Below, piece by piece: positions 54,974 through 63,760 of a stretch of DNA of 64,000 nt. The notes beneath the pieces were generated by a model. It was given only the letters and a program-made list of their open reading frames with translations. It was not told the DNA's origin and searched no databases. The stretch covers positions 1 through 64,000 of the forward strand of contig JAMLHL010000019.1 of NCBI GenBank assembly GCA_023957125.1, in the 5' to 3' direction. How positions within the stretch are numbered: the first letter of the stretch is position 1; each line of letters starts with the position of its first letter. Position numbers and translations under genes: made by a program. The stretch is from Chitinophagaceae bacterium (GTDB lineage Bacteria; Bacteroidota; Bacteroidia; Chitinophagales; Chitinophagaceae).

Positions 54974-57900
54974 TTAGAAGTCCACGTTTAATTTAAAGCC
55001 CAGTGAAGCCGTCCAGGGCATCATACTATAATATTCCACTCCCTGAACCCAGACATTGCCATTTTGGCGGAATGCTCTTTCAGGGTCAATGGCGATCCCC
55101 GCAGCATTCCATTGAAAGATATTGCTGGCTACAAAAGACAGGGAGGCGCCCTGAAGTTTCATGCTCTTTACAAAGCTTCCGGGAAGTCTGTAGGCCAGCG
55201 CCAGTTCACGCAGCTTCACATAAGTGGCGCTATAGGTATTTCTATCGGGGAAAGGCCGGGTGGAATAACGGTAAGCGGTAAACGGATCCAGCCATTTTGT
55301 ATCCGGTCCTCCTAAATTTTCAACATAGGTAACCTGCCCGTTTACCATGGTTTCATATACACCTGGTTCAAAACTGGCATCCTGCACACGGATATCAGCC
55401 TGGGTACCCGTCCAGGGCAAGCCGTTGTACTCCGCATTTCTGCCCCCTACCCAATGCCCGAGAAATGCCTCGGGATCAGCCTTGATCTGATCGGGCAGGC
55501 TCTTACTCTTATCGTACGGTACGCCGGTTAATGTTTCCTCCAGTTGCCCGTTATTTCCCAGGAACATCATTGAATTGGAGTAAAAAGAGCCGCCCTGCCG
55601 CCAGTCAATATTAGCATATAAGGTAAACGCTTTATAAGTTAAGGAAGGCTGAATGCCCAGCATGAAATCGTGATTGAAATTACCGATCTTCACCATGTTG
55701 TTTACGTCGTTATCCGTTTGGTAACGTCCGGCATTATCCACGATCGGGTAACCGTAATAGGGAGAAGAAGCATCTTTAACCACCAGCATGGGCAGCATGT
55801 ACATGTCTCCGATCTGTCCTCCTTCATAGGTACGCACTTCCGCTCCGCTGTAGGATACAAACGGGAAGTATTTAATTCCTTCGGCAAGTTTTTTGATAGT
55901 GGTACGGTTACGCGAGAAATTGAAATTCATTTCCCATCTGAAATTCTCGGTGGCTATGGGAACCGTTGTAAGACGGATATCCCAGCCGCGCCCCTCTACC
56001 AAACCTGCGTTGATCAGTTTGCTGCTGGCGCCGGATTCTATCGGCAACCCTATAGACAATACCTGGTTTTTGTTTTGTGTGATATAGTAGGTAGCGTCAA
56101 TACCGATCCGGTTGTTCAAAAACTGCATTTCTATCCCCGCTTCATGCGAAGTGGAAATTTCCGGTTTCAGGTTTGCATTTTTTAGCAAGCCGGCCATGTA
56201 CATCCGTTTGGCAGGTCCCCAGTCTGACGCGGTGGAAAACGTTTGTATCAGGCTGTACGGGCTAACGTCATTCCCCACCTGCGCGGAGCCTACTCTCAGT
56301 TTGGTAAATCCGATCCATTCCGGCATGGTCATTATATCGGAAAGGATCAGACTGAGAGAGGCGGAGGGATAAAAGTAGGAGCGGTTGGATCTGGGCAGTG
56401 TGCTCGACCAGTCATTGCGGGCGGTGATATCCAGATACACTAAATTTTTATATCCTACAGACGCCATACCATAAATGCCATACAGTTGCTTAAGCGAGTG
56501 GTAGCTGCTATAGGTTACGGTTCCGGGCACGCCGTTCGAAATGGTATAAAGCCCCGGTACTACCAACTGCCCCGCATTATTGTCAATTGAACGGCTTTTT
56601 TGTTCCAGGCGATTAACGCCCGCATAAGTATTCAGACTCCAATCGTTGGCTATGGTTTTCTTATAGGTAAGCATTGCATCCATATTGCTTTCTTCCCTGA
56701 AGATATCATTGATCTCATATCCTCCTTTTTGCTGATCGTAATTATCATAGGCGATTTTTGCCTCTCTCCTCTCCTCGTATCCGTCCCGGGTGTACCGGAG
56801 CATTAAACCCAGTTCCCGGGTTATATCATAGTCCAGCTGAATTTTACCTACCGTTCTGTCCCGGTTGAAACCAGTAGGATTTTCATAAGCCACAAACCAG
56901 GGATTGTTTTGTTTCAGCTTGTATTTCCGCTGTGCGATCCCCTCCTGCCCGGGCAGCCAATAGTCTCTCAGGTCATTAATATTTACCTGTGCTCCCTCTT
57001 CGTACAAACTTCTGACAGGATCGGTACGGCCGCCATCAATGATCGGCCGGTTGTTGGAGCCGGATTGGGTGATATTAAAGTTTGCCGACACCCTCAGGCG
57101 ACCGGTCAGCCTATACATTGTATTTAACGTAATAGTGGTGCGTTTCAGATCTGTATTCGGAATAATATCCTTTCCAACAACATTTCCGGCTGACAGATAA
57201 AAACTTCCTTTTTCGTAGTTACCGCTTACGCCGATGTTGTTGGCATTTGTGAGTCCGGTCTGAAAAAAATCTTTAAACCTGTCCGGATAAGATACCAACG
57301 GCACGGCTTCTCCGTTGCTGTTCCACTGCACCCATTTTTCACCTGCATCAAGCGCCGCGCCCCAGCTTTCATTTTCTCCTTCCTCAAATACGTGAGCACC
57401 CGATTTACCGCTACCAAATTTGTTCTGTACCGGTACGTATTTATATGGCACGTCGAAGGTTAGCGCCGTATTCACCGAAACGCCTAAGCCTTTTTTAGCC
57501 CCCCTGCCGGTTTTGGTGGTGATCAGCACCACGCCGTTGCCGGCTCTCGACCCGTATAAAGCGGCTGCACTGGGACCTTTTAAAATTGAAATATTTTCTA
57601 TATCATCAGGGTTCATATCCGAAATGGCATTTCCCATATCGGCGTTGCCAAACCCGTTATTTAACTGGTTGGCTACGGGCACCCCGTCAATCACAAATAA
57701 AGGCTGGTTATCGCTGTTTAAAGAGGTAGCGCCTCTGATGATCACTTTCACCGATGACCCGGCGCTCCCGGTCATCCGGGATATCTGCACCCCGGCCACC
57801 TTTCCTGCCATCGCATTGAGCACGTTGGTCTGAGGCGTTTCATTAAGTTCCTCACCATTGATATTGCCAACGGAATAGCCCAGGGATCTTTTCTCCCGCT

Positions 57901-58624
57901 TGATGCCCATGGCGGTTACCACCACCGTGGATAAATCATGTGTCTCAGAGGCTAAGGTAACATCCAGCCTGGAACGACCTGCCAATGCTATCTCCTGGGT
58001 TTTGTACCCTACCATACTGAACACTATAACCGCGTTATCATCACTTACCGTTAAAGAAAAAGTTCCATCGGCTCTCGTTACCGTACCGTTGTTCGTGTTT
58101 TTTTCTACCACGCTCACCGTGGCTACCGGAGCGCCGTCGTTGTCGGTTACCTTTCCCGATACGCTGAACCTTTGCTGACCGGCTTCAACAACATCCGCTT
58201 CAACAAAATGATCATTACCGGCTTCGCTGTGGCGTACCGAAACGATGATCGTTTTGTTTTTCACCTGGTACATCAGGTCGGTTCCCGACAACAAAAGGTC
58301 GAGGGTTTTGGCCAGGGTTCGCACTCGCTTCGGGATCTTCAATTCCTTTGTAAACGTTACCTGCGACTCTACATAGGCAAATTTGTAACTCGTTTGCCGT
58401 TCAATCTGTAAAAAAGCATTCCTGAGGGAATGCCCGTTCAGCCCCACAGACACCTTCATTTCATCCAGATCCTGGGCATGTGCGCTGCGGGCTACCAGCA
58501 GTTGTGTACCCATTACCATTAAAAAAAATACCAGGCAGCTTAGTTTCATAATAAAAGCCCATTTTCGTAAAATAATTGCCGGATCGGGGATCGCGGAATA
58601 TCCCCCGGAGGTAGGAATTTTCAT
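54974..58624 (-). CDS. SusC-like TonB-dependent transporter with STN domain
   Basis: A roughly 1216-residue outer membrane transporter. The N-terminus MKIPTSGG to RSAHAQ is a long signal peptide, followed by an STN domain (about 50-120, LRNAFLQIERQTSYKFAYVE) that in this group contacts a FecR-type anti-sigma factor. Next come a carboxypeptidase-regulatory-like domain (GKVTDNDGAPVATVSVVE), the TonB-box/plug region (VTAMGIKREKRSLGYSV) and the barrel. An upstream extension of the frame to 58699 lacks a plausible signal and is not used. The substrate is unknown. Confidence 0.9.
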   Translation of the reverse strand: MKIPTSGGYSAIPDPAIILRKWAFIMKLSCLVFFLMVMGTQLLVARSAHAQDLDEMKVSVGLNGHSLRNAFLQIERQTSYKFAYVESQVTFTKELKIPKRVRTLAKTLDLLLSGTDLMYQVKNKTIIVSVRHSEAGNDHFVEADVVEAGQQRFSVSGKVTDNDGAPVATVSVVEKNTNNGTVTRADGTFSLTVSDDNAVIVFSMVGYKTQEIALAGRSRLDVTLASETHDLSTVVVTAMGIKREKRSLGYSVGNINGEELNETPQTNVLNAMAGKVAGVQISRMTGSAGSSVKVIIRGATSLNSDNQPLFVIDGVPVANQLNNGFGNADMGNAISDMNPDDIENISILKGPSAAALYGSRAGNGVVLITTKTGRGAKKGLGVSVNTALTFDVPYKYVPVQNKFGSGKSGAHVFEEGENESWGAALDAGEKWVQWNSNGEAVPLVSYPDRFKDFFQTGLTNANNIGVSGNYEKGSFYLSAGNVVGKDIIPNTDLKRTTITLNTMYRLTGRLRVSANFNITQSGSNNRPIIDGGRTDPVRSLYEEGAQVNINDLRDYWLPGQEGIAQRKYKLKQNNPWFVAYENPTGFNRDRTVGKIQLDYDITRELGLMLRYTRDGYEERREAKIAYDNYDQQKGGYEINDIFREESNMDAMLTYKKTIANDWSLNTYAGVNRLEQKSRSIDNNAGQLVVPGLYTISNGVPGTVTYSSYHSLKQLYGIYGMASVGYKNLVYLDITARNDWSSTLPRSNRSYFYPSASLSLILSDIMTMPEWIGFTKLRVGSAQVGNDVSPYSLIQTFSTASDWGPAKRMYMAGLLKNANLKPEISTSHEAGIEMQFLNNRIGIDATYYITQNKNQVLSIGLPIESGASSKLINAGLVEGRGWDIRLTTVPIATENFRWEMNFNFSRNRTTIKKLAEGIKYFPFVSYSGAEVRTYEGGQIGDMYMLPMLVVKDASSPYYGYPIVDNAGRYQTDNDVNNMVKIGNFNHDFMLGIQPSLTYKAFTLYANIDWRQGGSFYSNSMMFLGNNGQLEETLTGVPYDKSKSLPDQIKADPEAFLGHWVGGRNAEYNGLPWTGTQADIRVQDASFEPGVYETMVNGQVTYVENLGGPDTKWLDPFTAYRYSTRPFPDRNTYSATYVKLRELALAYRLPGSFVKSMKLQGASLSFVASNIFQWNAAGIAIDPERAFRQNGNVWVQGVEYYSMMPWTASLGFKLNVDF

Positions 58625-58735
58625 ACCTTTACTTTGGTTTTTAAATGTTACAGAATATTTAAAACTATGGCTGCTCCGACTTCCACTCAGAGCGGCCAAT
58701 TTTTTTTATTTATAAGCTGGCATTTTTATTACCAC

Positions 58736-59779
58736 TTATTCACAACCTTCACCCAGGATCCATATCGTGTTGTCTCCTTGCCCTTTTTCCCAACTTGCAT
58801 GAATAAGCGTACAAATTACTTCCAAAGACTGCTCAAGACTTTCGTTTGAAAAATCCGCTGTAAACCTGCATTGCCTTAATTCCTCATGTTGAAAATGAAA
58901 GGATACGTTGAAACGGTTACTCAAAGCGATTGCAACTTCCTCCAAGGCAGCATTGTTAAACATCATGTTACCGGCGTTCCATTCCAATACCTTTTCTACA
59001 TCTACCCTGCTGTACTGCGTGGCGCTGGAGTGCTTATCCACAATCAATTGATCCCCGGCGGACAACACCCCCAGCGTTTTCATAGTGCTGTCTGACTGTA
59101 CCTGCACCTTTCCCCTGGTAACCGTTACCGCCACGGCTGCATCTCCCGGATAGGCCCTGATATTGAACGCCGTGCCCAAAACCCGGGTTACCAGTTTCCC
59201 GGTGTGAACAAAAAAAGGTTTTTGAGCATCGTGCATTACATCAAAAAACGCTTCACCTGTTAAATACACGTTCCTGGACGACTGATTAAAACCGGAGGAA
59301 TAATCCAGCTTACTGTTTTCATTAAGCGTCACCCGGGTTCCATCGGGAAGGAGTATCGTTTGGCGACCGCTTTTATAAACAGGGGTTGCTGAAGCCACAA
59401 CAGTTTCGGGTTGATCCGTCAACTCAGGCTTGTTGTTTGAAAGCCACCACAGGGAAACCGCAACCCCCATTATCAGCGAAGCCGCTATGCCCCAATATAT
59501 TTGTTGTTTTCGCCTTACAGACTGTACCCTCCGGGTATAATCCACTTCCCCTGCGTCAATTTTCTGTTGCAACACCTGGTAGGCCTTATTCCAGTCAACC
59601 TCCGTACCCGGCCCGGCGATTCCCGTATCATTCCAATGATCTTTTAAATCGAGCTGCACCAGGTCATTGTCTGAAAGCTCTCCCATTAGCCGCCAGAACT
59701 CCTCCAGTTCGGCCCTGGTAGCCGTATTGTGGATGTATTTATGAAGCAGCCATTGCAACCGGATGGGGTTGGAAGACAT
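58736..59779 (-). CDS. FecR family anti-sigma factor
   Basis: A 347-residue inner-membrane protein with a cytosolic N-terminal domain, one membrane helix (about 100-118, IYWGIAASLIMGVAVSLWWL) and a periplasmic FecR domain (TILLPDGTRVTLNENSKLDY). It has a C-terminal STN-like DUF4974 domain (FNNAALEEVAIALSNRFNVS). In the FecIR scheme it receives a signal from the STN domain of the SusC transporter and releases the sigma factor. ATG 59779 is preferred over one 33 bases upstream. Confidence 0.9.
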   Translation of the reverse strand: MSSNPIRLQWLLHKYIHNTATRAELEEFWRLMGELSDNDLVQLDLKDHWNDTGIAGPGTEVDWNKAYQVLQQKIDAGEVDYTRRVQSVRRKQQIYWGIAASLIMGVAVSLWWLSNNKPELTDQPETVVASATPVYKSGRQTILLPDGTRVTLNENSKLDYSSGFNQSSRNVYLTGEAFFDVMHDAQKPFFVHTGKLVTRVLGTAFNIRAYPGDAAVAVTVTRGKVQVQSDSTMKTLGVLSAGDQLIVDKHSSATQYSRVDVEKVLEWNAGNMMFNNAALEEVAIALSNRFNVSFHFQHEELRQCRFTADFSNESLEQSLEVICTLIHASWEKGQGDNTIWILGEGCE

Positions 59780-59869
59780 AATAACTATAAGATTTGTTAT
59801 TGATGACGACAAGAAAAAGAGAGAGTACTAACCCAAAGAAATTTTTTTTCAAAAATGTGTCGTACCACA

Positions 59870-60457
59870 TTATATCTGAGATTCCAGTAAACAGGTAAGC
59901 GCTACAATACCATGTACATTGTTTTTATGTAAGAACAAACGAACAGAGCGGATAGCTTCGGCCATAGAATTGCGAACAGTATTCCGGGAAAGATGGAGTT
60001 GCTGCGCAATTTCATCATAAGACATCCCTTCTACCCTGCTTAGCGTAAATATTTTACGGCGGCGTGGCGACAACTGCAGGATAGCCCGTTCAATAATTTC
60101 CCGGCATTCCTGCTCCAGTACCTTAAAATCTGCTTCTTTTTCTTTGACCGATGCCATTTCATGCCTCACTAATCTTTGAAGGGTGGAGTTGCGGGCGGCT
60201 ATACGTAAGAAATCCAAGGCCTTATTGTACGCCACCTTATGCAAAAACGCGTCCATGTTTTGTACCTCGGCTATCCAATCCCGTCCCATCCATATTTTCA
60301 TAAACACATCTATTACTATCTCTTCGGCTATCTCCCTGGATTTTACAATTGAAAACAGGTAGTTGTAAAGTTTAACCCTGTGTTTTTCAAAAAACATTTT
60401 AAACGCCTGCTCATTGCCGGCGGCGATCTCTGTTTGCAGTTCGGCATTGGTATCCAT
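59870..60457 (-). CDS. ECF-type RNA polymerase sigma-70 factor
   Basis: A 195-residue extracytoplasmic-function sigma factor. Region 2 is seen in FEKHRVKLYNYLFSIVKSRE and EIVIDVFMKIW, and region 4 in LSRVEGMSYDEIAQQLHLSR followed by NTVRNSMAEAI. There is no other domain. Together with the FecR gene downstream and the STN-containing SusC it forms a surface-signalling cassette, with transcription probably running sigma-fecR-susC-susD. Confidence 0.9.
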   Translation of the reverse strand: MDTNAELQTEIAAGNEQAFKMFFEKHRVKLYNYLFSIVKSREIAEEIVIDVFMKIWMGRDWIAEVQNMDAFLHKVAYNKALDFLRIAARNSTLQRLVRHEMASVKEKEADFKVLEQECREIIERAILQLSPRRRKIFTLSRVEGMSYDEIAQQLHLSRNTVRNSMAEAIRSVRLFLHKNNVHGIVALTCLLESQI

Positions 60458-60544
60458 ATCCTATACTTTGCCTGTATTAAATACTTTGTAAACTATGAAA
60501 TTAATCAAAACCGGTCATTCAGGGAAAACAAATTCCACACATTT

Positions 60545-60880
60545 TTATCTTTTAAACAAAGTATCCACCCCGGGCATTCCCTGCGCTAACCGCCGGATCT
60601 TGAGAATGGTAACCGGGGGTATAAACCGCTGGTTATTTTCCGGCTGCCGGTAAATTTTCATTACCGTTTCCCAACCTTCCACCACTTTACCGAAAGCCGC
60701 ATAGCCCAGTCCATCCGCATTATTTTTGCCTCCATAGTCAAAGCCCGGCTCATCTTCCACACAAATAAAAAACTCGGGGGTAGCAGTACCGGGTTCATTT
60801 CTTGCCATTGAAATGACACCCTTTCTAAATATATACTTTTTGAGATACGGGAATGGACCAGGGAAAACCTGCCTTATAAT
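60545..60880 (-). pseudogene. 5'-truncated cyclophilin-type peptidyl-prolyl isomerase
   Basis: The frame encodes the C-terminal part of a cyclophilin: KGVISMARNEPGTATPEFFI, then DYGGKNNADG and YAAFGKVVEG. The N-terminal half with the family's catalytic Arg (FHRV motif) is absent. The frame is closed by a TAA at 60881-60883, four bases before the DUF2905 stop codon. The only ATG, at 60808, lies inside the conserved core. It therefore looks like a remnant left by a deletion; a very short functional protein is unlikely. Confidence 0.7.
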
Positions 60881-61095
60881 TTACGGAACAGCCATAGCAA
60901 AAACGAAACCAGGATACTGAGCAGGATCATGGTAGTGATGGGAAAATAAAACCGGAAATTTTCCTTTTCAATACGGATATCGCCCGGCAGCCGGCCTATC
61001 CAGTGCAGCTTGTTGTGAAAAAAATAGATCACCACCCCGGAAAGAACAACCAGCACTCCGGCTATGATCAAATATTTACCCGTATCTGCGTTCAT
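60874..61095 (-). CDS. DUF2905 small membrane protein
   Basis: A 73-residue protein with two hydrophobic helices (about 9-25 and 51-69) and the central LHWIGRLPGDIRIEKENFRFYFPI, the signature of DUF2905 (PF11146). Function is unknown. It ends directly against the cyclophilin remnant, so the junction of the deletion probably lies just beyond its stop. Confidence 0.85.
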   Translation of the reverse strand: MNADTGKYLIIAGVLVVLSGVVIYFFHNKLHWIGRLPGDIRIEKENFRFYFPITTMILLSILVSFLLWLFRKL

Positions 61096-61113
61096 ATCTC
61101 CACGTTAAAAACT

Positions 61114-61932
61114 TTATTCAAAAAAAATCCGAATGGTTTGATAAAACAGGCGGTTTTGGATATGGGGCGACTGTTTCTCCGAATATCCCTGCAAACCCAA
61201 AAGTCCGGCCGCATTGCCCTTATTGATGGCTATTTCGAGGTAGCCTGCCGAATTAAAAAGCGCTAACTTCTCCCCTTCCGGCACATCGGCATAGGTATCG
61301 CTGATCCTGTCTATCACTTCATCCCGCTTAAAGGCAATGGTAAAACGCCTGCCTTTCCGGCATTCTTCAAAATCTTTACGGGTAATATTGATCACCACGT
61401 TCTCAAAATGGTCAATGAAGATGATCTGTCCCTCCATCCAGTTTTCCCCTGAAAGAGGGCGAAGCGGGTTCTTTTCCAGTATTTCTATATCCGGGTTACC
61501 GATGGTGTGGATACCTTGTCCGCCGGCTACAGCCCGGATGGCCTTGCCAAAAACGGCAGCTACCTGCAGCGCGTTTTTCGCAACGCGCTTGTCCATAGGC
61601 AGCCCGATCACCACTTCGGGCTTCTCCTCTATGATCATGGTGAGCAAACCGTTATCAGCGCATAAAATATACTGCCGGTTATGAAAAGCCAGCAACAGAT
61701 GCTCGTGCTGGTTTTCGAAAAGATTTACCAACACAATATGGAAAGAAAAGTCGGGGAAATTTTTAATAGCGTTCCGGCATACATAGGCGGATTGGGGATA
61801 ATTAAACGGGGTGAGATTGTGACTGATATCCGTGAGGATACCACCGGGAACCAGTTGTTGCAGCAGCCCTTTGACAGCTCCCGTGAGGTAATCTTTTTGT
61901 CCTATGTCTGATGTCAGCGTAATAAAGGGCAT
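61114..61932 (-). CDS. SAM hydrolase / SAM hydroxide adenosyltransferase family protein
   Basis: A 272-residue protein of the DUF62 family (PF01887). Members use S-adenosylmethionine and water to give adenosine and methionine, or use halide in the related fluorinase and chlorinase. The N-terminus FITLTSDIGQKDYLTGAVKG has the conserved Asp that binds the ribose, and the end shows FNSAGYLEIAINKGNAAGLLG. The usual hydrolase length fits. Housekeeping SAM turnover is the default expectation. Confidence 0.85.
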   Translation of the reverse strand: MPFITLTSDIGQKDYLTGAVKGLLQQLVPGGILTDISHNLTPFNYPQSAYVCRNAIKNFPDFSFHIVLVNLFENQHEHLLLAFHNRQYILCADNGLLTMIIEEKPEVVIGLPMDKRVAKNALQVAAVFGKAIRAVAGGQGIHTIGNPDIEILEKNPLRPLSGENWMEGQIIFIDHFENVVINITRKDFEECRKGRRFTIAFKRDEVIDRISDTYADVPEGEKLALFNSAGYLEIAINKGNAAGLLGLQGYSEKQSPHIQNRLFYQTIRIFFE

Positions 61933-61967
61933 GTGCAGCTATGAACAGAAGTACAACACTAATCCTG

Positions 61968-61975
61968 CAAAAGTA
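61968..61975 (-). promoter_or_regulatory. Possible -7 element for the SAM hydrolase gene
   Basis: On the minus strand TACTTTTG at 61975-61968 matches TAnnTTTG, 36 bases before the ATG. No TTTG occurs at the optimal distance, so only the -7 element is supported. Confidence 0.4.
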
Positions 61976-62045
61976 AGCTACTGCTGCCGTAAAAAAGAGA
62001 AAGAAAAATTTATAGGGTTTATTAAAGATTGCTGATTTTTTTAAG

Positions 62046-62076
62046 TTTGGCAGTATGGGTTTTTCCCTTATTTTTG
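62046..62076 (+). promoter_or_regulatory. Promoter of the tRNA-Lys gene
   Basis: TTTG at 62046-62049 and TATTTTTG at 62069-62076, with exactly 19 bases between, are a perfect consensus pair. Transcription would begin near 62083, about 80 bases before the mature tRNA. Confidence 0.75.
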
Positions 62077-62164
62077 CACTCCCAAAATTTGAATGATTTG
62101 AAAATCATATATTAAATGGTTTAAAAATCCAGTGTATAGATCATTTAAATTTAAGGAAACAAAT

Positions 62165-62237
62165 GATTCCGTAGCTCAGTTGGTAGAGCATAACACTTTT
62201 AATGTTAGGGCCCTGGGTTCGAGTCCCAGCGGGATCA
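62165..62237 (+). tRNA. tRNA-Lys (anticodon TTT)
   Basis: A 73-base cloverleaf. The acceptor arms GATTCCG/CGGGATC pair fully with one wobble. The D arm is GCTC/GAGC, and the anticodon arm TAACA/TGTTA has loop CTTTTAA, so the anticodon is TTT. The T arm is CTGGG/CCCAG with TTCGAGT. The discriminator base is A and the CCA end is not encoded. It stands alone with its own promoter and terminator, and the AAA ATPase-RloB pair follows. Confidence 0.97.
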
Positions 62238-62240
62238 CGG

Positions 62241-62269
62241 AAAGGGATGCTAATTGAGCATCCCTTTTT
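62241..62269 (+). terminator. Terminator of the tRNA-Lys transcript
   Basis: AAAGGGATGCT, loop AATTG and AGCATCCCTTT form a perfect 11-pair stem followed by TT, four bases after the tRNA. Confidence 0.85.
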
Positions 62270-62409
62270 CATTTATAAGTGTCCCACAGCTTACAAAATC
62301 CTTCATTTTTACTCCAAATATCTCCATCAGTTGATGTTACTGCTATACAACCTTTCCGTAATCATACTTTTGTAAATGTGAGAACACCTTTAGCTATTGA
62401 GGTGAATTT

Positions 62410-62465
62410 TGAGAAAATTTCTCATTTTAAATAGTATATCGTATTTTTGAGAAAATTTCTCAAAA
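62410..62465 (+). promoter_or_regulatory. Twin palindromes upstream of the AAA ATPase gene
   Basis: The 13-base palindrome GAGAAAATTTCTC occurs twice, at 62411-62423 and 62449-62461, 38 bases apart. The first extends to 15 bases of symmetry (62410-62424). The second extends to 21 bases (62445-62465), including the first base of the ATG. TATTTTTG at 62442-62449, a -7 match, overlaps the second copy. This is the layout of a repressor operator covering promoter and start codon. No regulator gene is visible within the window. Confidence 0.7.
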
Positions 62466-63760
62466 TGTTGATTGAATTTTCAGTGGCTAATTACTTGTCA
62501 TTCAAGGATAAAACAACTTTAAGCCTCCTTTCCGCATCAATTAAAGAGCATAAAGATGCCAATATTTTCTCTACCGAAAAATATGACCTGTTGAAAGGTT
62601 CAGTGCTCTATGGCGCCAATGCAAGTGGGAAAAGCAACTTTATTAAAGCTATGTCCACTATGCGAAGGCTTATTCTCTTTTCTTTTGAGAAATCATCTAC
62701 CGAAGAGCTAGGGATTACGCCATTTCTATTAAATACCGAGACTGAAAATGCCCCTTCTTTTTTTGAAGTAGTTTTTCTTATTGACAATGTCCGTTATCGC
62801 TATGGGTTTGAAGTGGACGATACGGCTGTACATGCTGAATGGTTATACGAAGCACCCCGGCAAGCAGAAAAGCCATTATTCATCCGTGAAAAAGACGGGA
62901 TTGAAGTGATGGAAAAATCTTTCCCGGAAGCAAAAGACCTGGAGGAAAGAACAAGAGATAACGCTCTCTTTCTTGCAGTTATTGACCAGTTCAACGGGAA
63001 AACAGCAAAGAAGATCATGCAATGGTTTAGCAATTTTATTACAGTATCAGGACTAAGTCATGAAGGTTATAAAGCTGTGACTTTCGGGTTGCTGGAGGAT
63101 AAAGATACCCGTTCTCTTCTACTTGACTTTTATAAGAAGCTGGATTTAGGCTTTGATGATATTACAACGGATAAAAAGCCGTTTGACCCAAAAGAATTGC
63201 CTGAAGATATCCCGGAAAGCCTGGTGAAACAGCTTATTACAGACCTTCAGGATTCTTTCCGCATTGATATCAGAACCATTCACAAGAAATATGATGCTAA
63301 AAACAAGGTAGCCGGGAAGGTCGAATTTGATATGCGAAGCCAGGAATCTTCCGGTACCAATAAGCTATTCAATATCTCAGGGCCTGTATTCGATGTATTG
63401 AATGACGGTGGCGTATTAGTTATTGATGAGTTGGATGCCAGCCTGCATCCTTTACTGACACTTGCTATTACTAAGTTATTTAATTCAGCAGAATTCAATC
63501 AAAAAAATGCCCAACTGATTTTTGCTACGCATGATACCAATCTTTTGAATTATGGAAACTATCGCAGGGATCAGATCTACTTTGTAGAAAAGAATAAATA
63601 CGGTGCATCCGAAATGTACTCACTGGTTGAATACAAAGAAGAAGGGAAAACCATTCGTAAAGACCGTTCTTTTGAGAAAGACTATATCGAGGGCCGTTAT
63701 GGCGCTATTCCTTTCATTGGAAATCTTTCAAATGTTGTAAAGGAATGGCAAGAAAGATAA
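62465..63760 (+). CDS. AAA family ATPase, RloA/AbiLi-like
   Basis: A 431-residue ATPase of the AAA15/AAA21 (OLD/SMC-like) type. Walker A is GANASGKSN (residues 50-58), an ABC-like signature SSGTNKLF lies in the C-terminal half, Walker B is GGVLVIDELDASLHP (about 316-330) and the switch His is in FATHDTNLL. The ATG at 62465 is chosen over an upstream TTG because it begins MLIEFSVANY, the normal start of this family. Its stop overlaps the RloB gene by 16 bases. Base composition is more AT-rich than its neighbours (17 G/C in bases 62461-62520), suggesting recent transfer. ATPase-RloB pairs occur in restriction and abortive-infection loci; anti-phage defence is inferred. Confidence 0.85.
   Translation: MLIEFSVANYLSFKDKTTLSLLSASIKEHKDANIFSTEKYDLLKGSVLYGANASGKSNFIKAMSTMRRLILFSFEKSSTEELGITPFLLNTETENAPSFFEVVFLIDNVRYRYGFEVDDTAVHAEWLYEAPRQAEKPLFIREKDGIEVMEKSFPEAKDLEERTRDNALFLAVIDQFNGKTAKKIMQWFSNFITVSGLSHEGYKAVTFGLLEDKDTRSLLLDFYKKLDLGFDDITTDKKPFDPKELPEDIPESLVKQLITDLQDSFRIDIRTIHKKYDAKNKVAGKVEFDMRSQESSGTNKLFNISGPVFDVLNDGGVLVIDELDASLHPLLTLAITKLFNSAEFNQKNAQLIFATHDTNLLNYGNYRRDQIYFVEKNKYGASEMYSLVEYKEEGKTIRKDRSFEKDYIEGRYGAIPFIGNLSNVVKEWQER

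Noticed and set aside
62269..62361. 30-codon minus-strand open frame with protein-like end (TDGDIWSKNEGFCKLWD)
   Set aside because: It has no start codon, overlaps the tRNA terminator and is too short to tell from chance. It could be the tail of a lost gene, but nothing else supports that.
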